Origin: Tubiluchus corallicola
Taxonomy: Eukaryota > Priapulida > Priapulimorpha > Priapulimorphida > Tubiluchidae
Direction: 5' to 3'
DNA: 64,000 bases
Assembly (NCBI GenBank): GCA_030141605.1
Contig: JAQGDQ010002389.1
Location: 124,001-188,000 of the forward strand
The notes under the pieces are model-generated. The model was given only the letters and a program-made list of their open reading frames with translations. It was not told where the DNA came from and searched no databases. Numbering within the stretch: the stretch's first letter is position 1; each line of letters starts with the position of its first letter. The translations under genes and the position numbers were made by a program. Positions 56,158-64,000 of the stretch are shown here, piece after piece.

Positions 56158-57420
56158 ATGCGCATTATTATTATGGGAGCCGGGTTAATCGGTGTCTCAA
56201 TGGCATGGTTTTTATCACAATCAGGTCATAAGGTTTACGTCATTGATAGGCAAGATGATGTCGCCCTTGAAACGAGCAAAGAAAATGGTGGACAAATTTC
56301 CTCCAGCCACGCTTCTCCTTGGGCAGGACCAGACACTCCTCTTAAAATTTTAAAATGGCTACTGCGTAAAGACTCTCCTTTGATTTTTCATCCGACAATC
56401 GAATGGAATCAGTGGGAATGGTATTGGGAATTTTTAAAAAATTGCACAACAAAACAATATAAAAAAAATATACAAAAAAATATACAACTCGCTAATTACA
56501 GCCTTTCATGCCTTCAGAATCCATTCTTTCAAAAACTTGAATACAATGCGTCTAAAACAGGAATATTACATATTTTTACACACCCAAAAGAATGGAAAGC
56601 TGCAACTAAAAAAGCAAAATGGATGACACAATTTGGCTGCAAATGCCTGCTTCTTAACACAAATGAATGTTTCAATATTGAACCCGCTCTCCGCGGTAGC
56701 AAACGAAAAATTATCGGCGGAATCTATAGCCCCGATGATATCAGCGGAGATGCCTACCTTTATTGCGTCAATCTTAAAAAATTTTGCCAGAAACACGGCG
56801 TTGAATTTCTTTTTAATCACTCTATAAAAAAGCTTGAATATAGTCATAAAAAAATTACCGCCGTAACATTCGACAATGGCACTTCCATGCAAGGAGATTA
56901 TTATATTGCAGCTTTAGGAAGTTATACCTCTCTCCTTTTCAAAGATCTCGGAATTAGCCTTCCTATACGCCCCGCAAAAGGCTATTCTGTAACCTTACCT
57001 TCTAATACTCTTCATTCTGATGATTTCCCGAAAACAGCCCTTATCGATGATGAAAAAAAAATCGTCTATAGCCACCTTGGCAACTCCCTTCGTATTGCAG
57101 GAACCGCGGAAATGAAAGGCTATAATACATGCATTGAAGAAAAAAGAGCAAAACATATTCTCCTATCTGCTCTAAAATTCTTTCCAAACTGCACAGCCGT
57201 TTCTTCCCAGGCAACCTTTTGGTCAGGGCTTCGCCCCTCTACACCAGACGGCGTGCCAATTATAGGAAAAACACCTTACGATAACCTCTATATTAATAGC
57301 GGCCACGGAACATTAGGCTGGACAATGGCCGCAGGATCAGGAAACCTGATTACTAAACTTATTACTCAGCAAACACTTCCTTTAAATATTTATGACTATT
57401 CCTTAAATCGATTCCAGTAA
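56158..57420 (+). CDS. FAD-dependent D-amino-acid dehydrogenase, DadA-like
   Basis: A 420-residue flavoprotein of the DAO family, likely oxidising D-amino acids at the membrane and passing electrons to quinone. The FAD-binding start is MRIIIMGAGLIGVSMAWFLS (GxGxxG at residues 7-12), followed by VIDRQDD, NGGQISSSHASPWAGPDTPL (DadA-like), a second FAD strand around DYYIAALGSYTSLL, and a C-terminal FWSGLRPSTPDGVPIIGKTP and SGHGTLGWTMAAGSG. GGAG lies upstream. It leads a tight three-gene operon with a NUDIX enzyme and a rhodanese. Confidence 0.92.
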   Translation: MRIIIMGAGLIGVSMAWFLSQSGHKVYVIDRQDDVALETSKENGGQISSSHASPWAGPDTPLKILKWLLRKDSPLIFHPTIEWNQWEWYWEFLKNCTTKQYKKNIQKNIQLANYSLSCLQNPFFQKLEYNASKTGILHIFTHPKEWKAATKKAKWMTQFGCKCLLLNTNECFNIEPALRGSKRKIIGGIYSPDDISGDAYLYCVNLKKFCQKHGVEFLFNHSIKKLEYSHKKITAVTFDNGTSMQGDYYIAALGSYTSLLFKDLGISLPIRPAKGYSVTLPSNTLHSDDFPKTALIDDEKKIVYSHLGNSLRIAGTAEMKGYNTCIEEKRAKHILLSALKFFPNCTAVSSQATFWSGLRPSTPDGVPIIGKTPYDNLYINSGHGTLGWTMAAGSGNLITKLITQQTLPLNIYDYSLNRFQ

Positions 57421-57432
57421 GAAAGAAAAACC

Positions 57433-58071
57433 ATGTATACAAAAAAAGATGTCAAAATTCTTTCCAGAAAAACACTCTATGATGGTTGGGTAAACGTAGA
57501 AAAATGCACCTTACAATATCGTACGTTTGACGGGCAATGGAGTGATTCTATAAATCGAGAAATTATCGGACGCGGCCATACAGCCAGCGCATTGCTCTAC
57601 GATCCATGGAAAGACTGCATTATTCTTATCCGACAATTCAGACTAGGAGCATGGGCCGCTATGCAATCTCCCTTGCTAAAAGAAGACGAAACGCCATGGC
57701 TGTGGGAAATTGTTGCCGGTTATATTGATCCAGAAGAAACACCGCAAAACGCCATTATACGAGAAATTTATGAGGAGACCAGCTGCGAAGCTATCGCTCT
57801 AGAATATATTACTCCTTGCCTCCTGAGCCCAGGAAGTTTGACAGAAACAAATTTTATTTTTGCCGCTTGCGTTCATGCTCCTAATGATAAAAAAATACAC
57901 GGAAATAAAACAGAACATGAAGATATTCAGGTGGTTTCCATACCTGCAAAAGACATAAGAATATGGCTAGAAAAACAAAAAATTATCAATGCTGTCGGAC
58001 TCATTGCTTTACAATGGTTTTTGCAAAACCATCAACGCCTAAAAACAGAATGGGCTAAAAATAAAGAATAG
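57433..58071 (+). CDS. NUDIX hydrolase, ADP-ribose pyrophosphatase type
   Basis: A 212-residue NUDIX enzyme of the NudF/GDP-mannose or ADP-sugar pyrophosphatase type. The NUDIX box covers residues 96-118: GYIDPEETPQ followed by AIIREIYEETS, with the RExxEE metal residues intact and Ser replacing the usual Gly after the EE pair. The preceding IILIRQFRLGAW and the following YITPCLLSPGSLTETNFIFAA (SPG loop) match the ADP-ribose pyrophosphatase group. It starts 12 nt after the dadA-like gene and is 5 nt before the rhodanese. Confidence 0.92.
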   Translation: MYTKKDVKILSRKTLYDGWVNVEKCTLQYRTFDGQWSDSINREIIGRGHTASALLYDPWKDCIILIRQFRLGAWAAMQSPLLKEDETPWLWEIVAGYIDPEETPQNAIIREIYEETSCEAIALEYITPCLLSPGSLTETNFIFAACVHAPNDKKIHGNKTEHEDIQVVSIPAKDIRIWLEKQKIINAVGLIALQWFLQNHQRLKTEWAKNKE

Positions 58072-58076
58072 AGCTC

Positions 58077-58871
58077 ATGATAAAACTCCCTTTGCTTATT
58101 GAACATACTGACTTACCTCATTATCAAAAATACCCCCATGTCAAAATAGTAGAAATTGGTGATGACAAAAGCGCTCACACAAATATTCTTCCCGAAAGCG
58201 GCTTTATTGATATAGACGAACTCTCTGATAAAGACTCGCCCTACCCTTATATGGCTCCGACTCCAAAAACTTTTTTCCTTGCTCTTGAAAACCATGGCAT
58301 CAGCCCTCATGCCCATATAATCGCTTTTGATAGAAAAACAGGTTATATAGCCACCCGCTTTTTCTGGTTATGCCATCTCTTTGGGCAAAAAAATATTTCT
58401 CTACTCAACGGTAATATAAACAGCCAGAAAAATAACCACTCCTCTTGTTCAGAAGACTTTAAAGAGTTTTTAAAAGTCAACAATCCTCCCCTCTCTTATA
58501 ATCCTCTTATTATAAGTGATTTTGAAACCGTTAAAAAAGCAAGCGAAAATAATAAAAAACAAATTATTGACACCAGAAGCACACTCATTTTCCAAAAAAG
58601 CAAGTTACAAAACACACACGTTCCCAGAAGCATTAACTTACCTGCGAATAAACTTATAGAAAAAAGAACGCATCGATTATTGCCAGATGAGCAGTTACAT
58701 TCAATTATACAAAATGCCGGCATTATAAAAACAAAACCTATTATCACAACATGCCATTACGGCTTTAGTGCAGCTCTTCTATGGTTTGTTCTCTATAAAT
58801 TAGATTACCAAAATATTGCTCTTTATGACGGTTCGTGGAGTGAGTGGAATCAAAGAATCAATCCACTTTAA
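58077..58871 (+). CDS. Two-domain rhodanese-type sulfurtransferase
   Basis: A 264-residue protein with two rhodanese domains of the SseA/3-mercaptopyruvate sulfurtransferase kind. The N-terminal domain is degenerate but keeps GFIDIDELSD and HIIAFDRKTGYIATRFFWL. The C-terminal domain has IIDTRS, HVPRSINLPANKLI and the catalytic Cys in TTCHYGFSAALLWF, where the active loop CHYGFSA differs from the CGSGVTA common in SseA. The end DGSWSEWNQR is the family signature. It moves sulfur from a thiol donor to cyanide or a thiophilic acceptor; the donor is not known. Last gene of the operon. Confidence 0.88.
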   Translation: MIKLPLLIEHTDLPHYQKYPHVKIVEIGDDKSAHTNILPESGFIDIDELSDKDSPYPYMAPTPKTFFLALENHGISPHAHIIAFDRKTGYIATRFFWLCHLFGQKNISLLNGNINSQKNNHSSCSEDFKEFLKVNNPPLSYNPLIISDFETVKKASENNKKQIIDTRSTLIFQKSKLQNTHVPRSINLPANKLIEKRTHRLLPDEQLHSIIQNAGIIKTKPIITTCHYGFSAALLWFVLYKLDYQNIALYDGSWSEWNQRINPL

Positions 58872-59093
58872 TAATTATACACTCAACTTGGCAAAGCCTA
58901 TCTTACTTTCCAATATCGCACTTCACCTTAAAAAACTTAATTACTACCCTTATTTACAAAATATTCTCTCTTGAAAGCTCAAAGGATACAGTTGCAAATA
59001 AACTGGAAATCCTTTAACCTATATCCTTAAATCTAATGAATAGATTCATTATGTTAGATTCTTTTGACAATTGATCTTGCCAGGACAGTATCA

Positions 59094-60281
59094 ATGAAAA
59101 ATTTGACTCTTTTTTCACTATACTCTTTATTACTATGCTCTTTTCTCTTTTTTCCCCTGATAAACAGTATAAATGCTCATGCAGCAAACTCTCTTGAGCT
59201 CACCGAGGATTTATTCTCTCTTCCTCCCTGCCCTTATCTTACAACAATCACCTCTGCAAAAATATACTCAAAGCCTACCCGTACAGCACCTCAAATAATG
59301 CTCCTTAAAGAAAAAACATCCGTTCAAAAAAATACATTACTTCTGAATCAAAATAGAGAACCCTGGTGGCTCGTAACAGTAAATGGGCGAAGCGGCTATG
59401 TCTATGCGCCTTTACTCCTCTGTTCTCCCAATAAATCCCATGTTAACGAAATACCAAACTTAACACTCCTAGAAGCTGAAGCATATTATCAAATCAGCCA
59501 GTATCTCAAAAATCAAAAGACGCAAAATAACAATCCGAATATTGTTGCTTACTGGTTAAATCAGGCGATTAGACAAGGTTCACAAACTGCCCTATATCTA
59601 CAGGATGTAATGGCTCAAAAAACATTAGATTCCCAAGCAATCATACAAATTCTTATGTATCTGGGAAATCGTTATAATAAAGCTGATGCCTTCTATATGC
59701 TCGGCCAAGCCTATACAAGCGGGATCCATGTCAGCAAAGACCCTTCCAGAGCTTCTTTTTATTTTCGTCGTGCCGCACTCATGGGTAATTTAAAAGCACA
59801 AAACTACCTCATTTCCCATATTCAAAATCCGGCCAGCCCTAAAAGTATAGAAAATACACTCCTTGATATTGAGTGGCTCTACAAAAAAGCACAGCAGGAT
59901 GACGCTCAAGCACAATTACAGCTGGCTAAAATCCTATTAAATGAGCAACTCTCCATAGCAAACTCAAAAGACGCTATAGCATGGATGAAAAAAGCTGCCA
60001 ACAATAACTATCCAGATGCGCAATATGAGCTCGGAATCCTATATTTTCATGGGCATGCAGAAATAGAGCAAAACTATCAAAGCGCATTTCAATGGTTTGA
60101 AAAAGCCGCTACCAGCGGGCACCCAAAAGCACAATATCTATCTGCTATCTCATATCTATCCGGAATCGGAACATCCAAAGATTTCCAACATGGTTTGAAA
60201 TGGCTTGTTCAAGCAGCTAAGCAAGGAAATAGCGAAGCAATAGAAGAGCTTCGTAAAATCAGGCATAAAACCTATAATTAA
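59094..60281 (+). CDS. Exported SH3-like and Sel1-repeat protein
   Basis: A 395-residue exported protein. The signal peptide is at residues 1-31 (LTLFSLYSLLLCSFLFFPL, cut near AHA). A bacterial SH3-like domain follows (about 42-108; ITSAKIYSKPTRTAPQIMLL and WWLVTVNGRSGYVYAPLLLC). The C-terminal part is a run of Sel1-like alpha/alpha repeats, e.g. AFYMLGQAYTSGIHVSKDPS, DAQYELGILYFHG and PKAQYLSAISYLSGIGTSKD. Such proteins often act at the cell wall or as scaffold partners. The ATG at 59094 has AGGA upstream; a longer frame starts 30 nt earlier. It ends at a strong hairpin facing secB. Confidence 0.88.
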   Translation: MKNLTLFSLYSLLLCSFLFFPLINSINAHAANSLELTEDLFSLPPCPYLTTITSAKIYSKPTRTAPQIMLLKEKTSVQKNTLLLNQNREPWWLVTVNGRSGYVYAPLLLCSPNKSHVNEIPNLTLLEAEAYYQISQYLKNQKTQNNNPNIVAYWLNQAIRQGSQTALYLQDVMAQKTLDSQAIIQILMYLGNRYNKADAFYMLGQAYTSGIHVSKDPSRASFYFRRAALMGNLKAQNYLISHIQNPASPKSIENTLLDIEWLYKKAQQDDAQAQLQLAKILLNEQLSIANSKDAIAWMKKAANNNYPDAQYELGILYFHGHAEIEQNYQSAFQWFEKAATSGHPKAQYLSAISYLSGIGTSKDFQHGLKWLVQAAKQGNSEAIEELRKIRHKTYN

Positions 60282-60307
60282 AGCAAAACTCTCTTTAAAA
60301 TAGATTT

Positions 60308-60333
60308 AAGGCTAGAAAATATATTCTAGCCTT
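60308..60333. terminator. Bidirectional hairpin between Sel1 gene and secB
   Basis: Perfect 10-bp arms AAGGCTAGAA and TTCTAGCCTT with a 6-nt loop, between convergent genes. T-tracts are only partial on either side. Confidence 0.65.
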
Positions 60334-60363
60334 ATCTCTCTTTAACCAAACAGTAAAACTCTC

Positions 60364-60933
60364 TTAATTTCCTGCTGATTCCGCCGCAATAGACTCATCA
60401 GCAGAAGAATTATTACCTTCTTCTTCCTGTTTAGCTTGCGTCGCTTCATCAACTTTTTTCTGAAATAATTCTACAAAATTCATTGGCTGTAACATAACCG
60501 GCAAGAAACCTGCATTGCTTGTAATATCTGCAACAATCTGGCGTAAGAATGGAAATAATATACGAGGACATTCAATAAATAAAACTGGTTTGATATGCTT
60601 TTCCGGAACCTGTATGGAAAACATACCACCATAACTTAACTCCAAAAGAAAAACTTGTTTTTCCTCCTGCTTACAAGATAATTCAAAATTAATTGTCACA
60701 TCATACGTATCCTGCCCCTTGCGTACAACATGAACATCAAAATTCTGCTCGATCTCAGGCGCTTTATTTTCTTGCTGCAGCTCAAGAAAAATATCCGGGC
60801 AGTGCGGAATTTCAAAAGAAAAATCACGAATAAATTGAATATGAGGTACAATCGGCGCCTGCTTCTTCATGGAATTGCCGTCTTGCCCCTCGTTTTTTTC
60901 TGAAACATCTGCCTTTTTTACATCATCAACCAT
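60364..60933 (-). CDS. secB: Protein-export chaperone SecB
   Basis: A 189-residue tetrameric chaperone that keeps preproteins unfolded and delivers them to SecA. The core from about residue 30 has FIRDFSFEIPHCPDIF, VTINFELSCKQEEKQVFLLELSYGGMFSIQ, VLFIECPRILFPFLRQIVADITSNAGFLPVMLQPMNFVELF. Family motifs are intact. The N-terminal 20 residues and the last 25 (EEEGNNSSADESIAAESAGN) are acidic and disordered. It diverges from the Tim44-like gene across 434 nt of AT-rich DNA, the usual alphaproteobacterial pairing. Confidence 0.97.
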   Translation of the reverse strand: MVDDVKKADVSEKNEGQDGNSMKKQAPIVPHIQFIRDFSFEIPHCPDIFLELQQENKAPEIEQNFDVHVVRKGQDTYDVTINFELSCKQEEKQVFLLELSYGGMFSIQVPEKHIKPVLFIECPRILFPFLRQIVADITSNAGFLPVMLQPMNFVELFQKKVDEATQAKQEEEGNNSSADESIAAESAGN

Positions 60934-61367
60934 TACCCTTCTCCTGAACTGATTTCTATGTTAATTCTTAAGTATCTATTTCTTTTACTAGTATTTTTTG
61001 TATAAATATTATACATATTAACTATATAAACAGAATTTAAGCATATACTTTATAATCTTACAATAAAAATTTAATATGATAACCCTACAATCAATTTACA
61101 TTAAGACATTTAATAAACCTAAAATTTAAAAATAATCCAGCAACTTTACTTTAAGTATTTATAACCAATTCATGCCTATAAATCCTAATGAATTATCATG
61201 CCTATAAATAAAATTACATTTTAAAATCAATATTATTTGTAAATTATACTACAATACCATATTCTGTTAAAATATATAAATATACTTTATTTATGGAAAC
61301 AAAAACCTTAAATAATAATAAAGAGTTGAAAAATAATTTTGCTCTTAAACTATTCACTCTGGTGTAA
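60934..61367. other. AT-rich divergent promoter region of secB and the Tim44-like gene
   Basis: 434 nt with no credible gene. It contains the two-copy direct repeat at 61170-61209 and long A/T runs. Promoters for both flanking genes must lie here but are not distinct in the background. Confidence 0.5.
61170..61209. repeat. Two-copy 14-bp direct repeat, spacing 26 bp
   Basis: TCATGCCTATAAAT at 61170-61183 and again at 61196-61209, separated start-to-start by 26 bp (about 2.5 helical turns). Possibly a regulator site upstream of the Tim44-like gene. Confidence 0.5.
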
Positions 61368-62072
61368 ATGGCGGTAAAAATGTTAAGTTTAGATATCATT
61401 CTATTGGCACTTATAACAATATTTCTCATTTTTAAGCTCAGGAGTCTTCTTGGGCAAAATGATGGATACCAAGGAGAAGACCAAAACCAAGATATGCAGT
61501 CTCCTCTTTCTTCTTCTGAAAAATCTCAAAAACCTAAAGTGCCAGCGCATAACGACAATTTAGTCAATATTAATTTTCCTTCTGAAAAATCGAATCCTCT
61601 TTTCAAACAGTCCCACCCTGAAGGAACTGTCGCTGCCGTTATTCATGAAATACAGAAATACGACCCAGCATTTACAATTCGAGACTTTATAAAAGGAGCA
61701 CGCTCTGCTTTTTATACGATTATTAAAGCTTTCTCTAACAAAGATATAGAAACACTCAAGCCTCTCCTTACTCCTGATGTTATGAACAGTTTTGAAAGCA
61801 CAATTAAAAAACAACAGCAACAACAGCAAAAGTCTATCGACGAAATTCAAGAATTTAAACTTGTCGACGTTACAAAAGCATCAATAAACGGCTCTATCGC
61901 CCAACTTGAAATACAGTTTGTAACAACACAAATCTCAGCACTCGTTGATAAAGATAATAATATTATCGAAGGCTCGCTTGATAAAGCTGTAGAAGTTCGA
62001 GACCACTGGGTATTCGAACGAGATGTCGCTTCCTCAAATCCAAATTGGATTCTCGTTGCAACTGACGTATAA
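61368..62072 (+). CDS. Tim44-like (TimA) protein
   Basis: A 234-residue protein with one N-terminal membrane helix (about residues 5-23), a low-complexity hydrophilic linker (25-70), and a C-terminal Tim44-like domain with FTIRDFIKGARSAFYTIIKAFSNKDIETLKPLLTPDVMNSFE (written in parts: FTIRDFIKGARSAF, KDIETLKPLLTPDV). Bacterial members lack the mitochondrial ATP-binding region and are called TimA in Caulobacter; a role in membrane protein or lipoprotein handling is suggested there. The location between secB and mltA is typical. MltA is 6 nt downstream. The start could be Met5. Confidence 0.93.
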   Translation: MAVKMLSLDIILLALITIFLIFKLRSLLGQNDGYQGEDQNQDMQSPLSSSEKSQKPKVPAHNDNLVNINFPSEKSNPLFKQSHPEGTVAAVIHEIQKYDPAFTIRDFIKGARSAFYTIIKAFSNKDIETLKPLLTPDVMNSFESTIKKQQQQQQKSIDEIQEFKLVDVTKASINGSIAQLEIQFVTTQISALVDKDNNIIEGSLDKAVEVRDHWVFERDVASSNPNWILVATDV

Positions 62073-62078
62073 AAATAC

Positions 62079-63224
62079 ATGCATAAATATCTTATATATT
62101 TTTTTCTTCTCTTTCTTGCTGCTTGCGATTCCCCTCCCTCTCCCTTGCAGTACGAAAAGGTGACTTTAAAACCCATCTCTTTTAAAGAACTTCCAGGGTG
62201 GAAATATGATAAAACATCCCATACCCTCCCTGCCCTAAAAGAGTCCTGCAAATCATTTATGAAACAACCGCAGGAAAACAAACTCCACTCTTCAGGGCTC
62301 GGGGGACGCTATAAAGACTGGCATATGAGCTGTAAAATTTTTCTGGTCGAAGACTCGATAAGCGAACAAAAATTCAGAAAAATTCTTCAAAAACATTTCC
62401 AACCTTGGATCGTCGTTGATAACGACCAGCCAACAGGTCTGTTTACTGGCTATTATCTTCCTCTTCTCTATGGTCATACTCAACCGCAAAAAAATTATTC
62501 GCAGCCCGTTTATAAACGTCCACCAGAGCTCATTACAAAAGCCATAAAAGGAAAGAATCGCTTTGGGCACATGCATAATGGGACATTCCAGCCCTACTAC
62601 AGCCGGCAACAAATTGATCAAGGTATTTTAAATAATAAAAATTTAGAGCTTCTATGGGTCCATGATCCAATTGACTTTTTCTTTTTACAAATCCAAGGAT
62701 CAGGGCGAGTCAAAATGAAAGATGGATCAGAATTTATTATCGGCTATGACGGGCAAAATGGGCATTCTTATTTTCCAATCGGTCGATATCTTATTGAACA
62801 AAACGAAATCCCTAGAGAAAAAATATCCCTGCAATCCATAAAAATATGGCTACGTAACAATCCAGAGCAAGCCAAACAAATTATGTGGAAAAATCCCTCA
62901 TGGGTATTTTTTCGTATTCTAAAAGATATAAAAAACCCTAAAGGAGCTCAGGGTGTAGAATTAACTTCCGGTCGGAGTCTCGCTGTTGACAGAGCGTATT
63001 TTCCCCTGGGAATACCCATGTGGCTATCAACTTCATATCCAGGCCCCCTCCAATTTCCTCTACAGCGCCTCACCGTCGCTCAAGATACAGGAGGAGCAAT
63101 TAAAGGCGTTATTCGTGGAGATCTATTCACAGGATATGGAAATAAAGCACAATATATTGCCGGAAATATGAAGCAAAGCGGGCAATATTACCTCCTTCTT
63201 CCCAAAACATTAAACCTTCTATAA
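62079..63224 (+). CDS. mltA: Membrane-bound lytic murein transglycosylase A
   Basis: A 381-residue lipoprotein. The signal ends in a lipobox LAAC, making Cys16 the lipidated residue. The MltA and 3D domains follow: LFTGYYLPLLYGH, FFFLQIQGSGRVKM, YDGQNGHSYFPIGRYLIE and, near the C-terminus, AQDTGGAIKGVIRGDLFTGYG, which contains the catalytic Asp region. It cleaves peptidoglycan glycan strands to 1,6-anhydromuropeptides at the outer membrane. Overlap with its neighbours is nil but spacing is tight (6 nt from the Tim44-like gene). Confidence 0.96.
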   Translation: MHKYLIYFFLLFLAACDSPPSPLQYEKVTLKPISFKELPGWKYDKTSHTLPALKESCKSFMKQPQENKLHSSGLGGRYKDWHMSCKIFLVEDSISEQKFRKILQKHFQPWIVVDNDQPTGLFTGYYLPLLYGHTQPQKNYSQPVYKRPPELITKAIKGKNRFGHMHNGTFQPYYSRQQIDQGILNNKNLELLWVHDPIDFFFLQIQGSGRVKMKDGSEFIIGYDGQNGHSYFPIGRYLIEQNEIPREKISLQSIKIWLRNNPEQAKQIMWKNPSWVFFRILKDIKNPKGAQGVELTSGRSLAVDRAYFPLGIPMWLSTSYPGPLQFPLQRLTVAQDTGGAIKGVIRGDLFTGYGNKAQYIAGNMKQSGQYYLLLPKTLNLL

Positions 63225-63245
63225 ATAAATTGTTGCAAAATCCTT

Positions 63246-63946
63246 ATGAAAAAACAAAAAAACACACAGCGTTCAAGCCATGAAACATCTCACCAAAATC
63301 AGGAAAAACATACAAAAAAATTTTCCCTTTCTTCAGACGATCTTTCTCTGTGGTCAAAAGTGCAAACGACAACAACACCCCTTAAAAAAAAACATATCCC
63401 TCCTTGCAACATGACAACATAACACAAACAGAAAATTCTCCACCTGCAAGTGATACGCCTTCTTTCTCAGAAAAAAATATGGATTCTCTTTATACACAGT
63501 TTGACTATACATATACCTATAAGTCTCAATCCCCTAACAAATCTCTTTCTCAAAAAAATAACACACAGGCGCACAACACAACAACCTCTTCTTCCTTCTT
63601 AGAATTAACTCACGGAAGCATGGCTGATATCGATAAGCGAAGCATGCAGCGCCTACGAAAAGGAAAAATCACTATTGATGGAAAACTTGATCTTCATGGC
63701 ATGTCACAACAAGAAGCTTGGCGTAAATTTTTCCGCTTTATAGTCCATTCCTCTCAAGCAGGAAAACGACATGTTATGGTTATTACAGGAAAAGGGCGCA
63801 ATCAAACCGGAATACTGAAACAAAAAGTTCCACAATGGATCAATACTCCCTCCATTCGCCCCTATGTTATCGCTTTTCACTACGCTACAGCCCAGCATGG
63901 CGGTGAAGGCGCTCTTTATATTAAGTTACGAAAACTGCCCCATTAA
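63246..63946 (+). pseudogene. Smr-domain protein gene interrupted by a frameshift at an A9 tract
   Basis: An ATG at 63246 opens a frame of 46 codons ending in FSLSSDDLSLWSKVQ and TTTTPL, the usual N-terminal signature of alphaproteobacterial Smr-domain proteins. It then runs through nine As (63384-63392) and stops at a TAA in 63417-63419. From about 63392 the second frame is open to 63946. It has a Ser/Thr/Asn-rich linker, the Smr domain with DGKLDLHGMSQQEAWRKF, VMVITGKGRNQTG and YATAQHGGEGALYIKLRK. A minus-one shift in the A9 tract would join them. So the gene is a recent pseudogene, a slippage-dependent gene, or the run is miscounted. The second part alone could start at a weak TTG (63404). 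Confidence 0.75.
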
Positions 63947-64000
63947 GCACTAAAAATGTCCTCAAGCCGCTCGGAATAGCTTGCAGCTTCTTATTTTCCC

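Noticed and set aside
63943-64000. Possible 3' end of a leftward gene at the right edge
   Set aside because: A 14-codon frame ending at TAA 63945-63943 is preceded by an in-frame stop; the other frames are too short to assign.

Overview
The window is 64 kb of AT-rich bacterial chromosome (roughly two thirds A+T by eye). The gene content points to an alphaproteobacterium. It includes a ChpT-type histidine phosphotransferase, a Tim44-like protein next to SecB, MltA and Smr, plant-type GshA, short-form Psd next to PssA, and an aerobic ubiquinone pathway (UbiA/UbiD). Iron-sulfur assembly uses a full isc operon with HscB, HscA and ferredoxin, an arrangement I associate with Rickettsiales/Holosporales-like lineages rather than the suf-only lineages. 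Peptide, sugar, amino-acid and dicarboxylate uptake plus glycosidases suggest a host- or gut-associated heterotroph rather than a strict intracellular parasite. I do not name a genus.

Layout. 1-3.4 kb: a PfkB-type sugar kinase (cut by the window edge), glucosamine-6-phosphate deaminase and uvrC, all leftward. 3.4-4.65 kb: a 1.2 kb non-coding tract with almost three tandem copies of a 339-361 bp unit, each carrying inverted DnaA-box-like sites; it is a candidate replication origin or DnaA-binding locus. 4.65-8.3 kb: LolA, ChpT, NAD kinase, a diverged ZnuA-like protein and tRNA-Ser(GCT). 8.3-12.4 kb: small membrane proteins and two paralogous pentapeptide-repeat membrane proteins, one with a long 30-bp repeat expansion. 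12.6-14.2 kb: a DASS anion symporter.

14.2-23.1 kb is a leftward beta-linked sugar locus: beta-mannosidase (GH2), solute-binding protein, two decayed ABC permeases, GH1 and GH3 glycosidases. The permeases are pseudogenes while all three hydrolases and the binding protein are open. 23.5-26.9 kb: an orphan small protein and a hybrid sensor kinase. 26.9-32.9 kb: iscR-iscS-iscU-iscA-hscB-hscA-fdx plus a YfhL-type ferredoxin. 33.2-37 kb: an alpha/beta-hydrolase-fold protein lacking its nucleophile, TyrRS and an SNF-family symporter with a clear promoter/operator. 37.2-42.7 kb: oppABCDF. 42.8-50.9 kb: phospholipid synthesis (psd-pssA), gshA-rsmE, ubiA-ubiD, OsmC and aldo/keto reductase. 51.1-58.9 kb: clpS-clpA-thiE, efp with a catalytically degenerate SuhB-like protein, and a dadA-NUDIX-rhodanese operon. 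59-64 kb: SH3/Sel1 protein, secB, Tim44-like, mltA and an smr gene broken by a frameshift at an A9 tract.

The most interesting items are the DnaA-box tandem repeat, the SuhB-family protein in which nearly every metal-binding residue is replaced, the A9 frameshift in smr, and the half-decayed glycoside operon. I saw no CRISPR array, phage or insertion sequence. All functional calls rest on motif recognition; no database search was run.
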